NCBI GenBank assembly: GCA_018648805.1
Contig: JABGQM010000005.1
Coordinates: forward strand, 113,433-173,796
From: Verrucomicrobiota bacterium
Lineage (GTDB): Bacteria > Verrucomicrobiota > Kiritimatiellia > UBA8416 > JABMPJ01
DNA length: 60,364 bases
Direction of reading: 5' to 3'
Shown here: positions 51,411 to 60,142 of the stretch, piece by piece
Layout: each line of letters starts with the position of its first letter
How positions within the stretch are numbered: the first letter of the stretch is position 1
Translations under genes and position numbers: made by a program
The notes under the pieces: generated by a model
What the model was told of the DNA's origin: nothing
The model's input: only the letters and a program-made list of their open reading frames with translations
Database searches by the model: none

Positions 51411-52160
51411 TTACTCGGCGTCGTTCAGCTCTCTCTCCATGTCGCCGAAGGGGCCGCCTGAGGGGGCGCCGGTTCCCTTGGGCGGGGCGGATGGGGGCGA
51501 ATCGGGCATCGCCGGCGGAGCCAAGTCACCCGGCTTGATGCTGGCCGGTATGGCGCCACCCGGCAGGGCGGCGGCCTCTTTCTCCCAGGCCGCCAATTCG
51601 GCCTGCATCTCGTCCAGGATATCGTCCGTCTTCTGCTGCACCAGGCGCGTCTTGAGCTCATGCAACGTCTTGCCCTGGTAGGCAATGTAGGTCTTCGACT
51701 TCATATCGAGACGCACGAAGGCACGCATGTCCACCTTAGGCACCTTCACCTTGACGAGCTGTTTCTTATCCATCTTGGCGTTCATGCGTATGAACTGCTC
51801 AAGGCCCTCGCCGCGTATGAACAGCTCAATCAGTCGCTTCTGCTTGACGCTGTTGACATCGTAGCGCACCTCTTTTTCAATCAGGGCGCGGTTGCCCAGG
51901 CGGATATGCTGTGCCATCTGGTCGACGGCCTTGTGGCGGGCATCCTCAATCGATTCGAACTCGTCGCCGCTAACCGAGGTGCCGTACGAATAGAACGTGC
52001 GTGAGACGCGCCCTGGATTCATGTACCACTTCGGGATCTTGTAGCCCAGATCGGCCGATTTATAGGAGACCTGCCCGACCCCCATGAGGCTGGCCAGGTA
52101 GAACTTGATACAGGCCGAGGCGACGACCTTCAGTATGAGGGCAGTGATGGGATCGAGCAT
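51411..52160 (-). CDS. LPP20-like protein with Pro/Gly-rich tail
   Basis: A 249-residue protein. A hydrophobic N-terminus (LILKVVASACIKFYLASLMG) is followed by the LPP20 pattern IPKWYMNPGRVSRTFYSYGT, IEDARHKAVDQMAQHIRLGN and the later strand KVDMRAFVRLDMKSKTYIAY. The last 45 residues are Pro/Gly-rich and probably unstructured. GGAGG lies 5 bp before the ATG. It overlaps the 3' end of the cysteine-hydrolase gene by 31 bp, so the two form an operon transcribed toward the other LPP20 genes. Confidence 0.75.
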   Translation of the reverse strand: MLDPITALILKVVASACIKFYLASLMGVGQVSYKSADLGYKIPKWYMNPGRVSRTFYSYGTSVSGDEFESIEDARHKAVDQMAQHIRLGNRALIEKEVRYDVNSVKQKRLIELFIRGEGLEQFIRMNAKMDKKQLVKVKVPKVDMRAFVRLDMKSKTYIAYQGKTLHELKTRLVQQKTDDILDEMQAELAAWEKEAAALPGGAIPASIKPGDLAPPAMPDSPPSAPPKGTGAPSGGPFGDMERELNDAE

Positions 52161-53920
52161 AGGGACCTCCAGTTTTTAGGTTCGCGTGAATACAGGGGGG
52201 GGCGCGCTGCGGGGCGGGTCTGCACCAGGGAGAGAAGGGGTGGGCCTGCACCGGCCGGCGGCGTCAGCCACTGCGTCAGGCTGCCGTCGGCACGCGGGGC
52301 CGGGAGGTTCATGATGACGCGCAGTCGCTGCAGTCCGGCGTCGCCGGTTAGAATACGTCCGCCATGCGCGGCGCTGGTGGGATCCTCCTCGGCCAACGCG
52401 ACAAACTCGAAGGTGGGGTGCCCGGCGTCCATGGTCTTGAAGTAGGTGCGGATAATGTCGTCGGCGCTCAGAGTGGGCAGGCCCATGCGCTTGACCAGGC
52501 TGAAAGACATCAGGCCGCGCCCGTTCAGACTGCGGTAAATCAACTCGGTGCAGCAGAGCTTGCGCTGGTCCACGAAGTTGAACTTGAAGTCGTACCCATC
52601 ATCCAGTCGCGAGAAGACCGCCGCCAGCTGGCGCACACGCTCTTCGGGGGGCAGCACCGGCCGCAGAATCAGGACGCGGTTGACCGCGACCCGGGTCAGG
52701 CGGCGCGTTGAGGTCATAATGACACCCTCGGCAATGGCCTCGACGCAGTTGGCCGGGTCGCCTGCTGCGTCCTTGGACTGGAAGAGATGGCCCGATGTAC
52801 GCTGCCTGAGCTGACTCGGCACAGTGCTCAGGGCTTGCTTCGAAAGACCGGCCGCGCGCCGCTTGGCGACGGAGCCGACAAACGTGATGCCGTGTTTGAA
52901 CTCGCCCGGAATAAAGAGGTTCGAGAGATAGCCTTCGCGCATCGTCAGCAGAATATCGCCGGGCTGGGCCAGTCTGAACATACCGTTCAGATCGCCGCGG
53001 TTCCACTGCACCTCCACCGCCAGGGGCGATTTGACGAGCTTGACCATCGCATTGCCGACCAGGGCCCCGCAGGCGCCCAGGCCGCTCTTGACGGCCTCCT
53101 TGGTGCCGGCCGCCAGCTCGGCTACCTTCGACTGGCGCAGGCGGTTCTCCATGTTGGGGAAGAGGATGGAGGTCTTGTCGAGCAGGCGATCGGTCTGGGC
53201 CTTGGCGTAGAGGCGCTGGGTCCGGATCTCCCGTACCAGCGCGCCGTATTCCGGCTCGGCGCGGGCCACCTTGGCGAGACGTGATTTCGGGTCGTCCGCC
53301 TGCTCGCGGAAGAGCGTCCAGGCGGCCTCCATGGCTTCGAGATGGTCGACCGAGGTGACGATGTGAAAAATGCGGTCGAAGCTGCCGCCCGGGATGCGGC
53401 AGTCGGCGTAGCCGGCGTTGAGTTTCGAGATGGTCACGGGCTCATCGATAAAGTCGACCACCATCTTGGTGTCGATGTAGTGCACCTTGAGGGCGGCGCT
53501 GTAGGCGATGATGAACCCCTTGACCTGGTCGCTGCGCCCCGCGAAGAGGCCGCTGCGCTTACCGTAGTAGCTCGCCACATCCCATAACGCTTCGCGGCAG
53601 ACCAGGTAGCGAAAGAGCATGCTCTCAATGCGGCCGTGTTCGTCCATCGAGTAGTGCTCGATCTTCTTGCCGCTGACGGTGCGGTGCAGTGCGGAGATCT
53701 CCTCGCCGATATCGGTCATTTCGGATGAGAAGACATTCAGGCGCTTGCGTTCGAGCGAGAGACGACCGGCCCCGTGCCAGTCGAGCGCGGCGCCTGCGGC
53801 GGGACCGCTCTGGGTCTTGATCGCACGCGCGTCGTCGCGCGATTCGTGGATGCTGTACTCTGGTCCCGTGCAGCCTGCTGCCAGCACGACGGCCGCCACC
53901 GCGTATCGCCATCCGGTCAT
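52130..53920 (-). CDS. Lipoprotein with YiiX-type permuted papain-like hydrolase domain
   Basis: A 596-residue lipoprotein: start at 53920 gives the signal peptide WRYAVAAVVLAAGC. Residues about 320-500 hold a permuted NlpC/P60 (YiiX/YebB-like) domain: AQPGDILLTMREGYLSNLF, EFKHGITFVG (His about 343) and DQRKLCCTELIYRSLNGRG (Cys 456/457). Such enzymes hydrolyse or exchange amide or acyl bonds, with poorly known substrates. The N-terminal 300 residues are helical with no recognised family. The last 30 bp overlap the downstream LPP20-like gene, and the tail there (TRPAARPPLYSREPKNW) looks unconstrained. Confidence 0.8.
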   Translation of the reverse strand: MTGWRYAVAAVVLAAGCTGPEYSIHESRDDARAIKTQSGPAAGAALDWHGAGRLSLERKRLNVFSSEMTDIGEEISALHRTVSGKKIEHYSMDEHGRIESMLFRYLVCREALWDVASYYGKRSGLFAGRSDQVKGFIIAYSAALKVHYIDTKMVVDFIDEPVTISKLNAGYADCRIPGGSFDRIFHIVTSVDHLEAMEAAWTLFREQADDPKSRLAKVARAEPEYGALVREIRTQRLYAKAQTDRLLDKTSILFPNMENRLRQSKVAELAAGTKEAVKSGLGACGALVGNAMVKLVKSPLAVEVQWNRGDLNGMFRLAQPGDILLTMREGYLSNLFIPGEFKHGITFVGSVAKRRAAGLSKQALSTVPSQLRQRTSGHLFQSKDAAGDPANCVEAIAEGVIMTSTRRLTRVAVNRVLILRPVLPPEERVRQLAAVFSRLDDGYDFKFNFVDQRKLCCTELIYRSLNGRGLMSFSLVKRMGLPTLSADDIIRTYFKTMDAGHPTFEFVALAEEDPTSAAHGGRILTGDAGLQRLRVIMNLPAPRADGSLTQWLTPPAGAGPPLLSLVQTRPAARPPLYSREPKNWRSLCSIPSLPSY

Positions 53921-54066
53921 CTGAGCCCCTTCCCGTCCGTGTGCCCCATAGACATCACCTGACGGCACGAGTTGACCACCGAATGCGGCACACTGTCAAG
54001 GCAAGGTTCACGGTTGCTCTGCGCGTAGCGGCGCGTTAGTCTGCCTCTTCAAAAGGAGACCCTGCC

Positions 54067-55974
54067 ATGCCCGCTCGCCGCCCTGCTGCTGATGTCCCCG
54101 CTCTGCTCATTCCCGTGCGCAAACGCCGCCCGCTTCCCGGTAGCTTCCGCTGGCCTGACACGGTGCGTCTGACTAGCTGTCGTGATGCGGACCGGCTGCC
54201 GCTCGAGCAACTTGCCGCTGAGCTGAAACGGCAGCTGGGGCTGCGCTCAACATGCCGCTTCAATGGTGCGGCAGAGGGCAGCGTGGTGATTCGCCGTGAT
54301 CCGGCTGTGCGCGCGGCCGAAGGCTACCGGCTTACGGTTCAGAAAACCGGCGTTGAGATTGCCGCCTCGACCGATGCGGGCGCCTATTACGGCGTGCAGA
54401 CGCTGCGCGAGTTGGTGAAGGCCGGGGGCAGGACGCTGGACGGCTGCCGTATCGATGACGCGCCCGACTTTGCGCGGCGCGGGGTCTACTACGATGTGGC
54501 GCGCGGCAAGGTGCCGACCGTTGAGACGCTCAAGGCGCTGATTGAGCGGCTGGCCCACTGGAAGCTGAACGAGTTCCAGATCTACATCAAGAACACCTTC
54601 ACCTGGTCCGCACATCCCGCCATAGGCAAGGGCTTCAGCTCCTATACCCCCGAGGATATCCTCGCGATCCAGGCGCACTGCCGTCTGCACCACGTCCGCT
54701 TTGTGCCGTCGATGGCCACCTTGAGTCACAACGAGCTGACGCTGCAGTTGCCCGAATACGCCCACTTGGCCGAGCTGCCTGGATACGGCGGATGGGAGGG
54801 CGGCACCATGCTCTGCCCGACCGATCCCAAGGCGTTTGCCCTGACGCGCGATCTGTACAGCGAGTTTGTGCCGCTTTTCGAGGCCGACGACATCAACTGC
54901 TGCTGCGACGAGCCGTGGGAGCTGGGTAACGGCCGCAGCAAGTCGGCCGCCAATCGCATCGGGCGTGGCCGTGTCTATCTTAACTACCTGCTCAAGCTGC
55001 ACAAGCTGTGTGGCACCTTCGGCAAACGCATGAATATCTGGGGCGATATCGTGCTCAAATACCCCGAGCTGATTCCCGAGTTTCCCAAGGATGTGGTCAT
55101 GCTCAACTGGGACTACGACGCCAAGGGCGGCCGCATTCCCCGTTCACGCGAGTTTGCCGAGGTGGGACTGCCCTCCCTTGTCTGTCCCGGCACGAGCAGC
55201 TGGCAGCGCCACGGCACCGATCTGCCCAATGCCATGGGCAACGTGACGAACTTTGTTAAGGTCGGTAAGCGCCTCAAGGTTGAAGGCGTTCTGAATACCG
55301 ACTGGGGCGACTTCGGGCACCGCAATCCGCTCGGCGTCAGCCTGCACGGCTATGCGCATGGCGCCGCGCACGCCTGGTATGGCGCGGGTGTGGATGACGC
55401 GACCTTCACCACAACATTTGCGCAGCAGTGCTTCGGTGACCGCGGAGGCCTGGCGGACGCCATTCGGACACTCGGTGAAGCCGCGCGCCTGGTCAGCCCC
55501 GATAGCCGCTGTCTCTATCACGCGCTCGTCGAACCGATGGGCGGCTCGGCCGACCGTTTTGTGCAGCGCTTCCGGCGTGTCTCGCTCGTGGGGCACTATC
55601 CCGCCCAGTTTCCCAGTCTGATCGATAAGGGCAGCAGCGAGGCCCTGCAGTCGGTGATAGAGATGCTCTCCGCGGCCGACCTCTGGCCCGCGGCCACTCC
55701 ATCGCTGCCTGACTTCGAGCTGCAAGCCCTGGCCGACTACCGTCTGGCCGCCGCGATGGATACGCTGGCCGCCGAGCGGTCGCTGCTGGGACAGGCCTAT
55801 CGTATGGGATGTGAGATCCCGCCCGCTGAGCTAACCGCCTGGGCGGATGCCATGGCCGATCTGCGCGATGGGTTTGAGGGCCTCTGGCGCCTGCGCTTCC
55901 GCCCCGGCAAGCTGGCCGACAACCTGCGACTCATGCGCGCGGCCGAAGCCGAGTGCCGTCAGCTGGCCCGGTAG
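54067..55974 (+). CDS. GH20-like beta-N-acetylhexosaminidase
   Basis: A 635-residue glycoside hydrolase. An N-terminal GH20b-like domain (EGYRLTVQKTGVEIAASTDAG, AYYGVQTLRELV) precedes a TIM barrel: RRGVYYDVARGKVP, HWKLNEFQIYIKNTF and the acidic pair in CCCDEPWELG (D281-E282), where GH20 has its catalytic Asp-Glu. Usually such enzymes release GlcNAc or GalNAc from glycans. No signal peptide is visible, so it may act on imported oligosaccharides. Family assignment is good for the fold; the substrate is unknown. A galactokinase gene follows 130 bp later, which suggests use of galactose-containing glycans. Confidence 0.8.
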   Translation: MPARRPAADVPALLIPVRKRRPLPGSFRWPDTVRLTSCRDADRLPLEQLAAELKRQLGLRSTCRFNGAAEGSVVIRRDPAVRAAEGYRLTVQKTGVEIAASTDAGAYYGVQTLRELVKAGGRTLDGCRIDDAPDFARRGVYYDVARGKVPTVETLKALIERLAHWKLNEFQIYIKNTFTWSAHPAIGKGFSSYTPEDILAIQAHCRLHHVRFVPSMATLSHNELTLQLPEYAHLAELPGYGGWEGGTMLCPTDPKAFALTRDLYSEFVPLFEADDINCCCDEPWELGNGRSKSAANRIGRGRVYLNYLLKLHKLCGTFGKRMNIWGDIVLKYPELIPEFPKDVVMLNWDYDAKGGRIPRSREFAEVGLPSLVCPGTSSWQRHGTDLPNAMGNVTNFVKVGKRLKVEGVLNTDWGDFGHRNPLGVSLHGYAHGAAHAWYGAGVDDATFTTTFAQQCFGDRGGLADAIRTLGEAARLVSPDSRCLYHALVEPMGGSADRFVQRFRRVSLVGHYPAQFPSLIDKGSSEALQSVIEMLSAADLWPAATPSLPDFELQALADYRLAAAMDTLAAERSLLGQAYRMGCEIPPAELTAWADAMADLRDGFEGLWRLRFRPGKLADNLRLMRAAEAECRQLAR

Positions 55975-55991
55975 CCCCCGGTAGAGCCCGG

Positions 55992-56023
55992 TAGGGCCCG
56001 CGCTCCGTCGCGGGCTGCGGGCG
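55992..56023. repeat. GC-rich palindrome, dispersed copy
   Basis: TAGGGCCCGCGCTCCGTCGC followed by GGGCTGCGGGCGAGC, the same core as at 15333 and 47421. It lies between the GH20-like and galactokinase genes. Confidence 0.7.
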
Positions 56024-56104
56024 AGCGTGGTCTACTTCCGGGTCGACAACGAGGGGGCGCTGCGCCTAGAGTGCAACGTTTTAAGAGCAGGCAGGGAGCA
56101 CAGC

Positions 56105-57268
56105 ATGTACGAGACCGTTAGCGCAGCATTTCAGAAGCACTTTGGCCATCCGCACACGGTGGCCGCCTATGCCCCCGGCCGGGTCGAGGTGTTGGGCAAT
56201 CATACCGACTACAATGAAGGTTACGTGCTCTCAGCGGCGATCAACTTCGGTACCTATTTCCTGGTTGGCCCCTCCTCTGACACCACCTGTCGTTTGGTGG
56301 CGGGCGATTTGATGGCCGAGGTCACCTTCGAGGTCGGCTCACCCGCGCCGGTCAGTGAGAACACGTGGGCCAACTATGTGATCGGGGTGGTGGCCGGCCT
56401 TCAGGCGCAGGGACAGACCCCCACCGGATTCAACGCCATGTTCCTCGGCAACATTCCACTGGGGGCGGGCCTCTCGAGTTCGGCGGCGTTGGAAATCTGT
56501 TCCGGGCTGGCGCTGGCGGCCCTGTATGGCATGCAGGTCGATCCGCTCGACATGGCGCGCATCGGTCAGCAAGCCGAGCACACCTATGCCGGCGTGAAGT
56601 GCGGCTTGCTGGACCAGGTGTCGAGCCTGTTCGGACAAGCCAATGCGCTCGTCATGACCGATTTCCGATCACTCGAGGTCCAGACGCTGCCGATGGGGGA
56701 GGATGCCGCCTTCCTGATGTGCAACACCAAGGCCAAGCACGCCCTCGTGGATGGCGAGTACAACGAGCGCCGTGAGCACTGCGAAGCGGCGGCGGCCTAT
56801 TTCAAATCTGCACTGGATCACCCCGTCAGCGCTCTGCGTGACGTCAGTATGTCGGAGTGGCAGGCGCACGCCGCTTCGATGGACCCCATGACCGCCAAAC
56901 GCGCCGCGCATCCGATTGGCGAGACCGGGCGGGTCCTGGCTGGCCGGGCCCTGTTGGATCGTGGCGACTTGGAGGGATTCGGCGCCCTGATGTTCGAGAG
57001 TCACGCCAGCTCGGTGGACTACTTTGAGAACTCCTGCACGGAGCTCGATACGATTGTCAACGCCGCCCGCAAGATCCCCGGTGTTCTGGGCGCGCGTCTC
57101 TCAGGCGGTGGCTTCGGTGGCAGTGTGGTCGCGCTGGTTCACCCGCGCGATGCCGAAACCGTCGCGCATGCGATCAAGATCGCCTTCACGCGCACCCACG
57201 GTCACCCCTGCGAGATCTCCGTCATCACCCCCTCCGCCGGCGCCCACGTCCTTGATGCTCGCCTCTAA
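56105..57268 (+). CDS. galK: Galactokinase
   Basis: A 387-residue GHMP kinase. The galactokinase signature APGRVEVLGNHTDYNEGYVL lies near residues 21-40, the ATP-binding loop is IPLGAGLSSSAALE and the third motif is RLSGGGFGGSVVAL. It phosphorylates galactose (or possibly N-acetylgalactosamine) to the 1-phosphate. GGGAG 7 bp upstream supports the ATG at 56105; the open frame reaches back to 56027 inside a dispersed repeat. Its stop codon overlaps that of the convergent transporter gene. Confidence 0.92.
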   Translation: MYETVSAAFQKHFGHPHTVAAYAPGRVEVLGNHTDYNEGYVLSAAINFGTYFLVGPSSDTTCRLVAGDLMAEVTFEVGSPAPVSENTWANYVIGVVAGLQAQGQTPTGFNAMFLGNIPLGAGLSSSAALEICSGLALAALYGMQVDPLDMARIGQQAEHTYAGVKCGLLDQVSSLFGQANALVMTDFRSLEVQTLPMGEDAAFLMCNTKAKHALVDGEYNERREHCEAAAAYFKSALDHPVSALRDVSMSEWQAHAASMDPMTAKRAAHPIGETGRVLAGRALLDRGDLEGFGALMFESHASSVDYFENSCTELDTIVNAARKIPGVLGARLSGGGFGGSVVALVHPRDAETVAHAIKIAFTRTHGHPCEISVITPSAGAHVLDARL

Positions 57269-59502
57269 TGGGTTGCCCCTCTGGTGCTCTGGCTCCTCAG
57301 CAGCAACCATCCCGAGGCCATCACCGCCACGGGCCCCCACTGCGCCGTCTCGGAGAGCGCGTCGCGCAACCCCGCCCGCACGGGGTCGTGCCCGGCCTGC
57401 TCGCAGGCCTGGGTGAAGGCACGCTGCAAGGGGGCGAAGGCCATCTCCTGGACATGTGCCACCACCTCCGCGTGGGCACGCTGCCACGACCTCGACTTCA
57501 GTGAAATATAGTCGAGCAGCGCCTGTCGGGGCGAGGTGGCGCTATCGGCCTTCAAGACCCATTGATTCGAAATCTCCAAGTGCACGCAGAGTACATCCAT
57601 CAACTCATAGCGGTCTTCTCGCGTGGAGAGACCATTGAGCATGTGGAAGATGCGCCCCATCTGCTCGGTGTGGCCCAAGCGCAGCAGGGCGCGGCAGGCA
57701 GACGAGACCAGATGCTGGCTGGTGTGCAGGTTCTCTGCCGTCAGCAGGGCCTCCAAGGCAGGGGCCGCCGCGCTATTGCCCAACTTGCCCAGGGCGCGGG
57801 CCGCCATCGCCCGGGTACGTACCGCATAGGTGGGGGCCAAATGCTTGCACAGCTCGTCGAGTGCGGGTGCATACCCCAATTCGCCCAGCGCCCAGGCCAC
57901 GTGGTCGGCCACGGATTGCCGGGCCGGATCGCCCAGCGCGGCGAGCAGGTGTTCCCCGGCCAGGGCGCCCCCCGTCGGTGCCAGCGCACGGATGGCGGCC
58001 ACACGCACATCGTAGGAAGGGTCATCCAGTAGACCAATCAGGGAATCGAGTACCAGCGGACTGCTCTGTCGCCCCAGCCAGTCGGCCGTCTGGATGCGCG
58101 TGGTTTCGTCGGAGTGGTAGACCTGGCGCTGTACATAGGCCACACGCAACGGACTGCCGGTGAGGGCCGCGAAGAAGTCATTCACATCAAAATAGGGGCG
58201 ACTATTAGGAATCGAGCGCAGAATCCGGATGATCCCGAGCGAGCCCACCACACCCGCCAGCACCACGTAGATGCGCACCGCATCGAGATAGAGCCACCCA
58301 TCCAGCTGAGTGGCGATGCCCAGCGGAATGGCCACGTTCTCGAGCAATACCCCGGCCAGCAGGGCCACGAGGGAGGCCACCAGCATGCTGACCCCCTGAA
58401 AGATGTTCATCGCCTCCAACGACTCCTCGCTGCGCACCAGCGCGTGCTGGATCGTCGTCATGGCAATACCGATACCCGCCCCCAGGATGCCGCCGACAAA
58501 GGCATGCAGCACCAGGATGGCTACCGCCATCCATTCATGCACGTCGTGTCCTGGCGTCGTGTCGAAGGGCGTGATCAGCAGATGCGAGGGCAACACCAGG
58601 ATGGTCAAATAGAGCAACCCCTTCAGCATCGGCTTGAAGCCAATCTGGTCGGCGACGCGCCCCCACAGTAACAGCGAAAAAGCACCCCCGAGGGCACTGG
58701 CGAACAGGCGCCAGGAAATCAGGCTACTGGGCACATGCAACATCTGTTTCAGGTAGATGGGATAGATGGGCAGGCCCATCAGCACGAAAATGCAGGCGAT
58801 CAACAGCGGACCGCGCAGCAGGCGCGACGAGACCAGGGCTCTTCCCATGGCCGCAAAATGCCATCCGGAACGCTGCGCCTCGGGGGGATGGCGCACCTCG
58901 GGGATCCGCCTGACCCAAAAGAGGTTGTTGACCACGCCGGCCACCACCACCAGGAGCAGACCCTTGAACTGCAGTTCCGTGATCTGCTCCCCCACGATCA
59001 GCGGGATGACCATGCTCACCAGTGCCGAGACCATCGTGAAGCAGAAGCGCATGCGGGCAAAGAATCGGCCGCGGTCCTCCAGCGTGGTGATATCGCGAAT
59101 CAGGGGTTGCCAGACCACCCCGGCCCCCAGGTGCGCGGAGAGGGAGAAGAGCAGCAGGATTCCCAGGAACAGCGGGAAGTTGAGCCACGCCGCGGGGATC
59201 ACCAGCATCAGCAGCACACTCACCAGTCGCAACACCGCGGTCACCGTCAACACGCGAATCTTCCCGATGGCCCGCACATGGCCCAGAAAGGCCAGGCGCA
59301 GCAGCGCCACCAATGGCGCTGCGGCGAGAATATAGGAGATGCGGCGGGGGGTGAAGCCCAGCACGTCGTTGGCGTAGAGCATCATGATGACGCCCTGCAT
59401 GATGAACTGCGAGCCCGCCAACAGGTTGGCCAGCAGGGCATAGCGCTGCCCGCGCAGGCGTTCACCCGCGGTCAAGACAGGCGCTGTTTCGGGTGTGGTC
59501 AT
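57265..59502 (-). CDS. MFS transporter with C-terminal HEAT-repeat domain
   Basis: A 745-residue fusion. Residues 1-440 are a 12-helix major facilitator (LLANLLAGSQFIMQGVIMMLYA, VVWQPLIRDITTLEDRGRFF between early helices; GRVADQIGFKPMLKG is the mid-protein loop). From about residue 480 the cytoplasmic part has HEAT-like repeats (DPSYDVRVAAIRALA, QSVADHVAWALGELG, YAVRTRAMAARALGKLGNS). HEAT domains bind partners and may regulate transport. I use the ATG at 59502 (MTTPETAP); an ORF extension to 59553 is less likely. By position it could take up sugars for the GH20-galactokinase genes. Confidence 0.82.
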   Translation of the reverse strand: MTTPETAPVLTAGERLRGQRYALLANLLAGSQFIMQGVIMMLYANDVLGFTPRRISYILAAAPLVALLRLAFLGHVRAIGKIRVLTVTAVLRLVSVLLMLVIPAAWLNFPLFLGILLLFSLSAHLGAGVVWQPLIRDITTLEDRGRFFARMRFCFTMVSALVSMVIPLIVGEQITELQFKGLLLVVVAGVVNNLFWVRRIPEVRHPPEAQRSGWHFAAMGRALVSSRLLRGPLLIACIFVLMGLPIYPIYLKQMLHVPSSLISWRLFASALGGAFSLLLWGRVADQIGFKPMLKGLLYLTILVLPSHLLITPFDTTPGHDVHEWMAVAILVLHAFVGGILGAGIGIAMTTIQHALVRSEESLEAMNIFQGVSMLVASLVALLAGVLLENVAIPLGIATQLDGWLYLDAVRIYVVLAGVVGSLGIIRILRSIPNSRPYFDVNDFFAALTGSPLRVAYVQRQVYHSDETTRIQTADWLGRQSSPLVLDSLIGLLDDPSYDVRVAAIRALAPTGGALAGEHLLAALGDPARQSVADHVAWALGELGYAPALDELCKHLAPTYAVRTRAMAARALGKLGNSAAAPALEALLTAENLHTSQHLVSSACRALLRLGHTEQMGRIFHMLNGLSTREDRYELMDVLCVHLEISNQWVLKADSATSPRQALLDYISLKSRSWQRAHAEVVAHVQEMAFAPLQRAFTQACEQAGHDPVRAGLRDALSETAQWGPVAVMASGWLLLRSQSTRGATH

Positions 59503-59870
59503 CCCCCCACTCTCAGTGGAGCGGTGACAGGGATCAACAAGATTCGACCCCAAATCACATTCTATCCGAAGAACCCTCCTGTATGACTCGTCACGTCAAG
59601 TCAGGTCAGTGGTTGTAGGTCTGTCTCGCAGGGGTGACTACGGCGTGACAGCCTCCGCTCTCCGCTGCGCTGCGAGCCTCGACCATTTCAGATTGTCCCC
59701 AAAATCTCAATGGGTCGCGCCTCCTTGCCGCAACTCGATCCTGGTTCGTCAATCAATACGCTGCCGGGTAGGCTGCGGCACTACTTCTATATCATTCGAT
59801 CATCCTATGCGGTGCTGTCTGCAAGAGACCTCCAAGTGAGCAACGACGCCGTCGGCCAGAACGGCCCACC

Positions 59871-59904
59871 GACCACTCACGACGCTACCGCGTCGTGAGT
59901 GGTC
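59871..59904. other. Perfect 15-bp-stem hairpin
   Basis: GACCACTCACGACGC, loop TACC, GCGTCGTGAGTGGTC: every one of the 15 pairs matches. No T-run follows on either strand, so it is not a typical terminator. It marks one edge of the structured region at 59871-60142. Confidence 0.85.
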
Positions 59905-60142
59905 TACGAGCCTCGCGGGCTACGCCCGCTCGTCTATCCCGTTGCCACCGGGCCTGTCACGGGCCGTGCTACATCCTTGCTGCGCTCGGGCACGTCCCGC
60001 GCCATGCCCTGCGTGGTCGGCGATGTCCAGCGTCTTCGATGCACCAACGCTCTCCGCATCCTCGCCGCTTCGCGGCTCGTCCATCCCGTGCCAGCGTCCG
60101 CCTCCGGCCTATGTCACAGAACTTGCTTGAAGCCAAGTTCTG
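59871..60142 (-). ncRNA. Candidate structured RNA (possibly HEARO/omega-RNA-like)
   Basis: Within 272 bp lie the 15-bp hairpin, GCGGGC-TAC-GCCCGC (59914-59928), CCGC-TTC-GCGG (about 60066-60076) and CAGAACTTG/CAAGTTCTG (60117/60134). On the minus strand the purine-rich segment GGCAACGGGATAGACGAGCG followed by a GC hairpin and GAGGCTCGTAGACC resembles, from memory, part of the HEARO (IscB omega RNA) core. No iscB gene is adjacent. The identification is tentative; the density of hairpins is directly visible. Confidence 0.35.
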
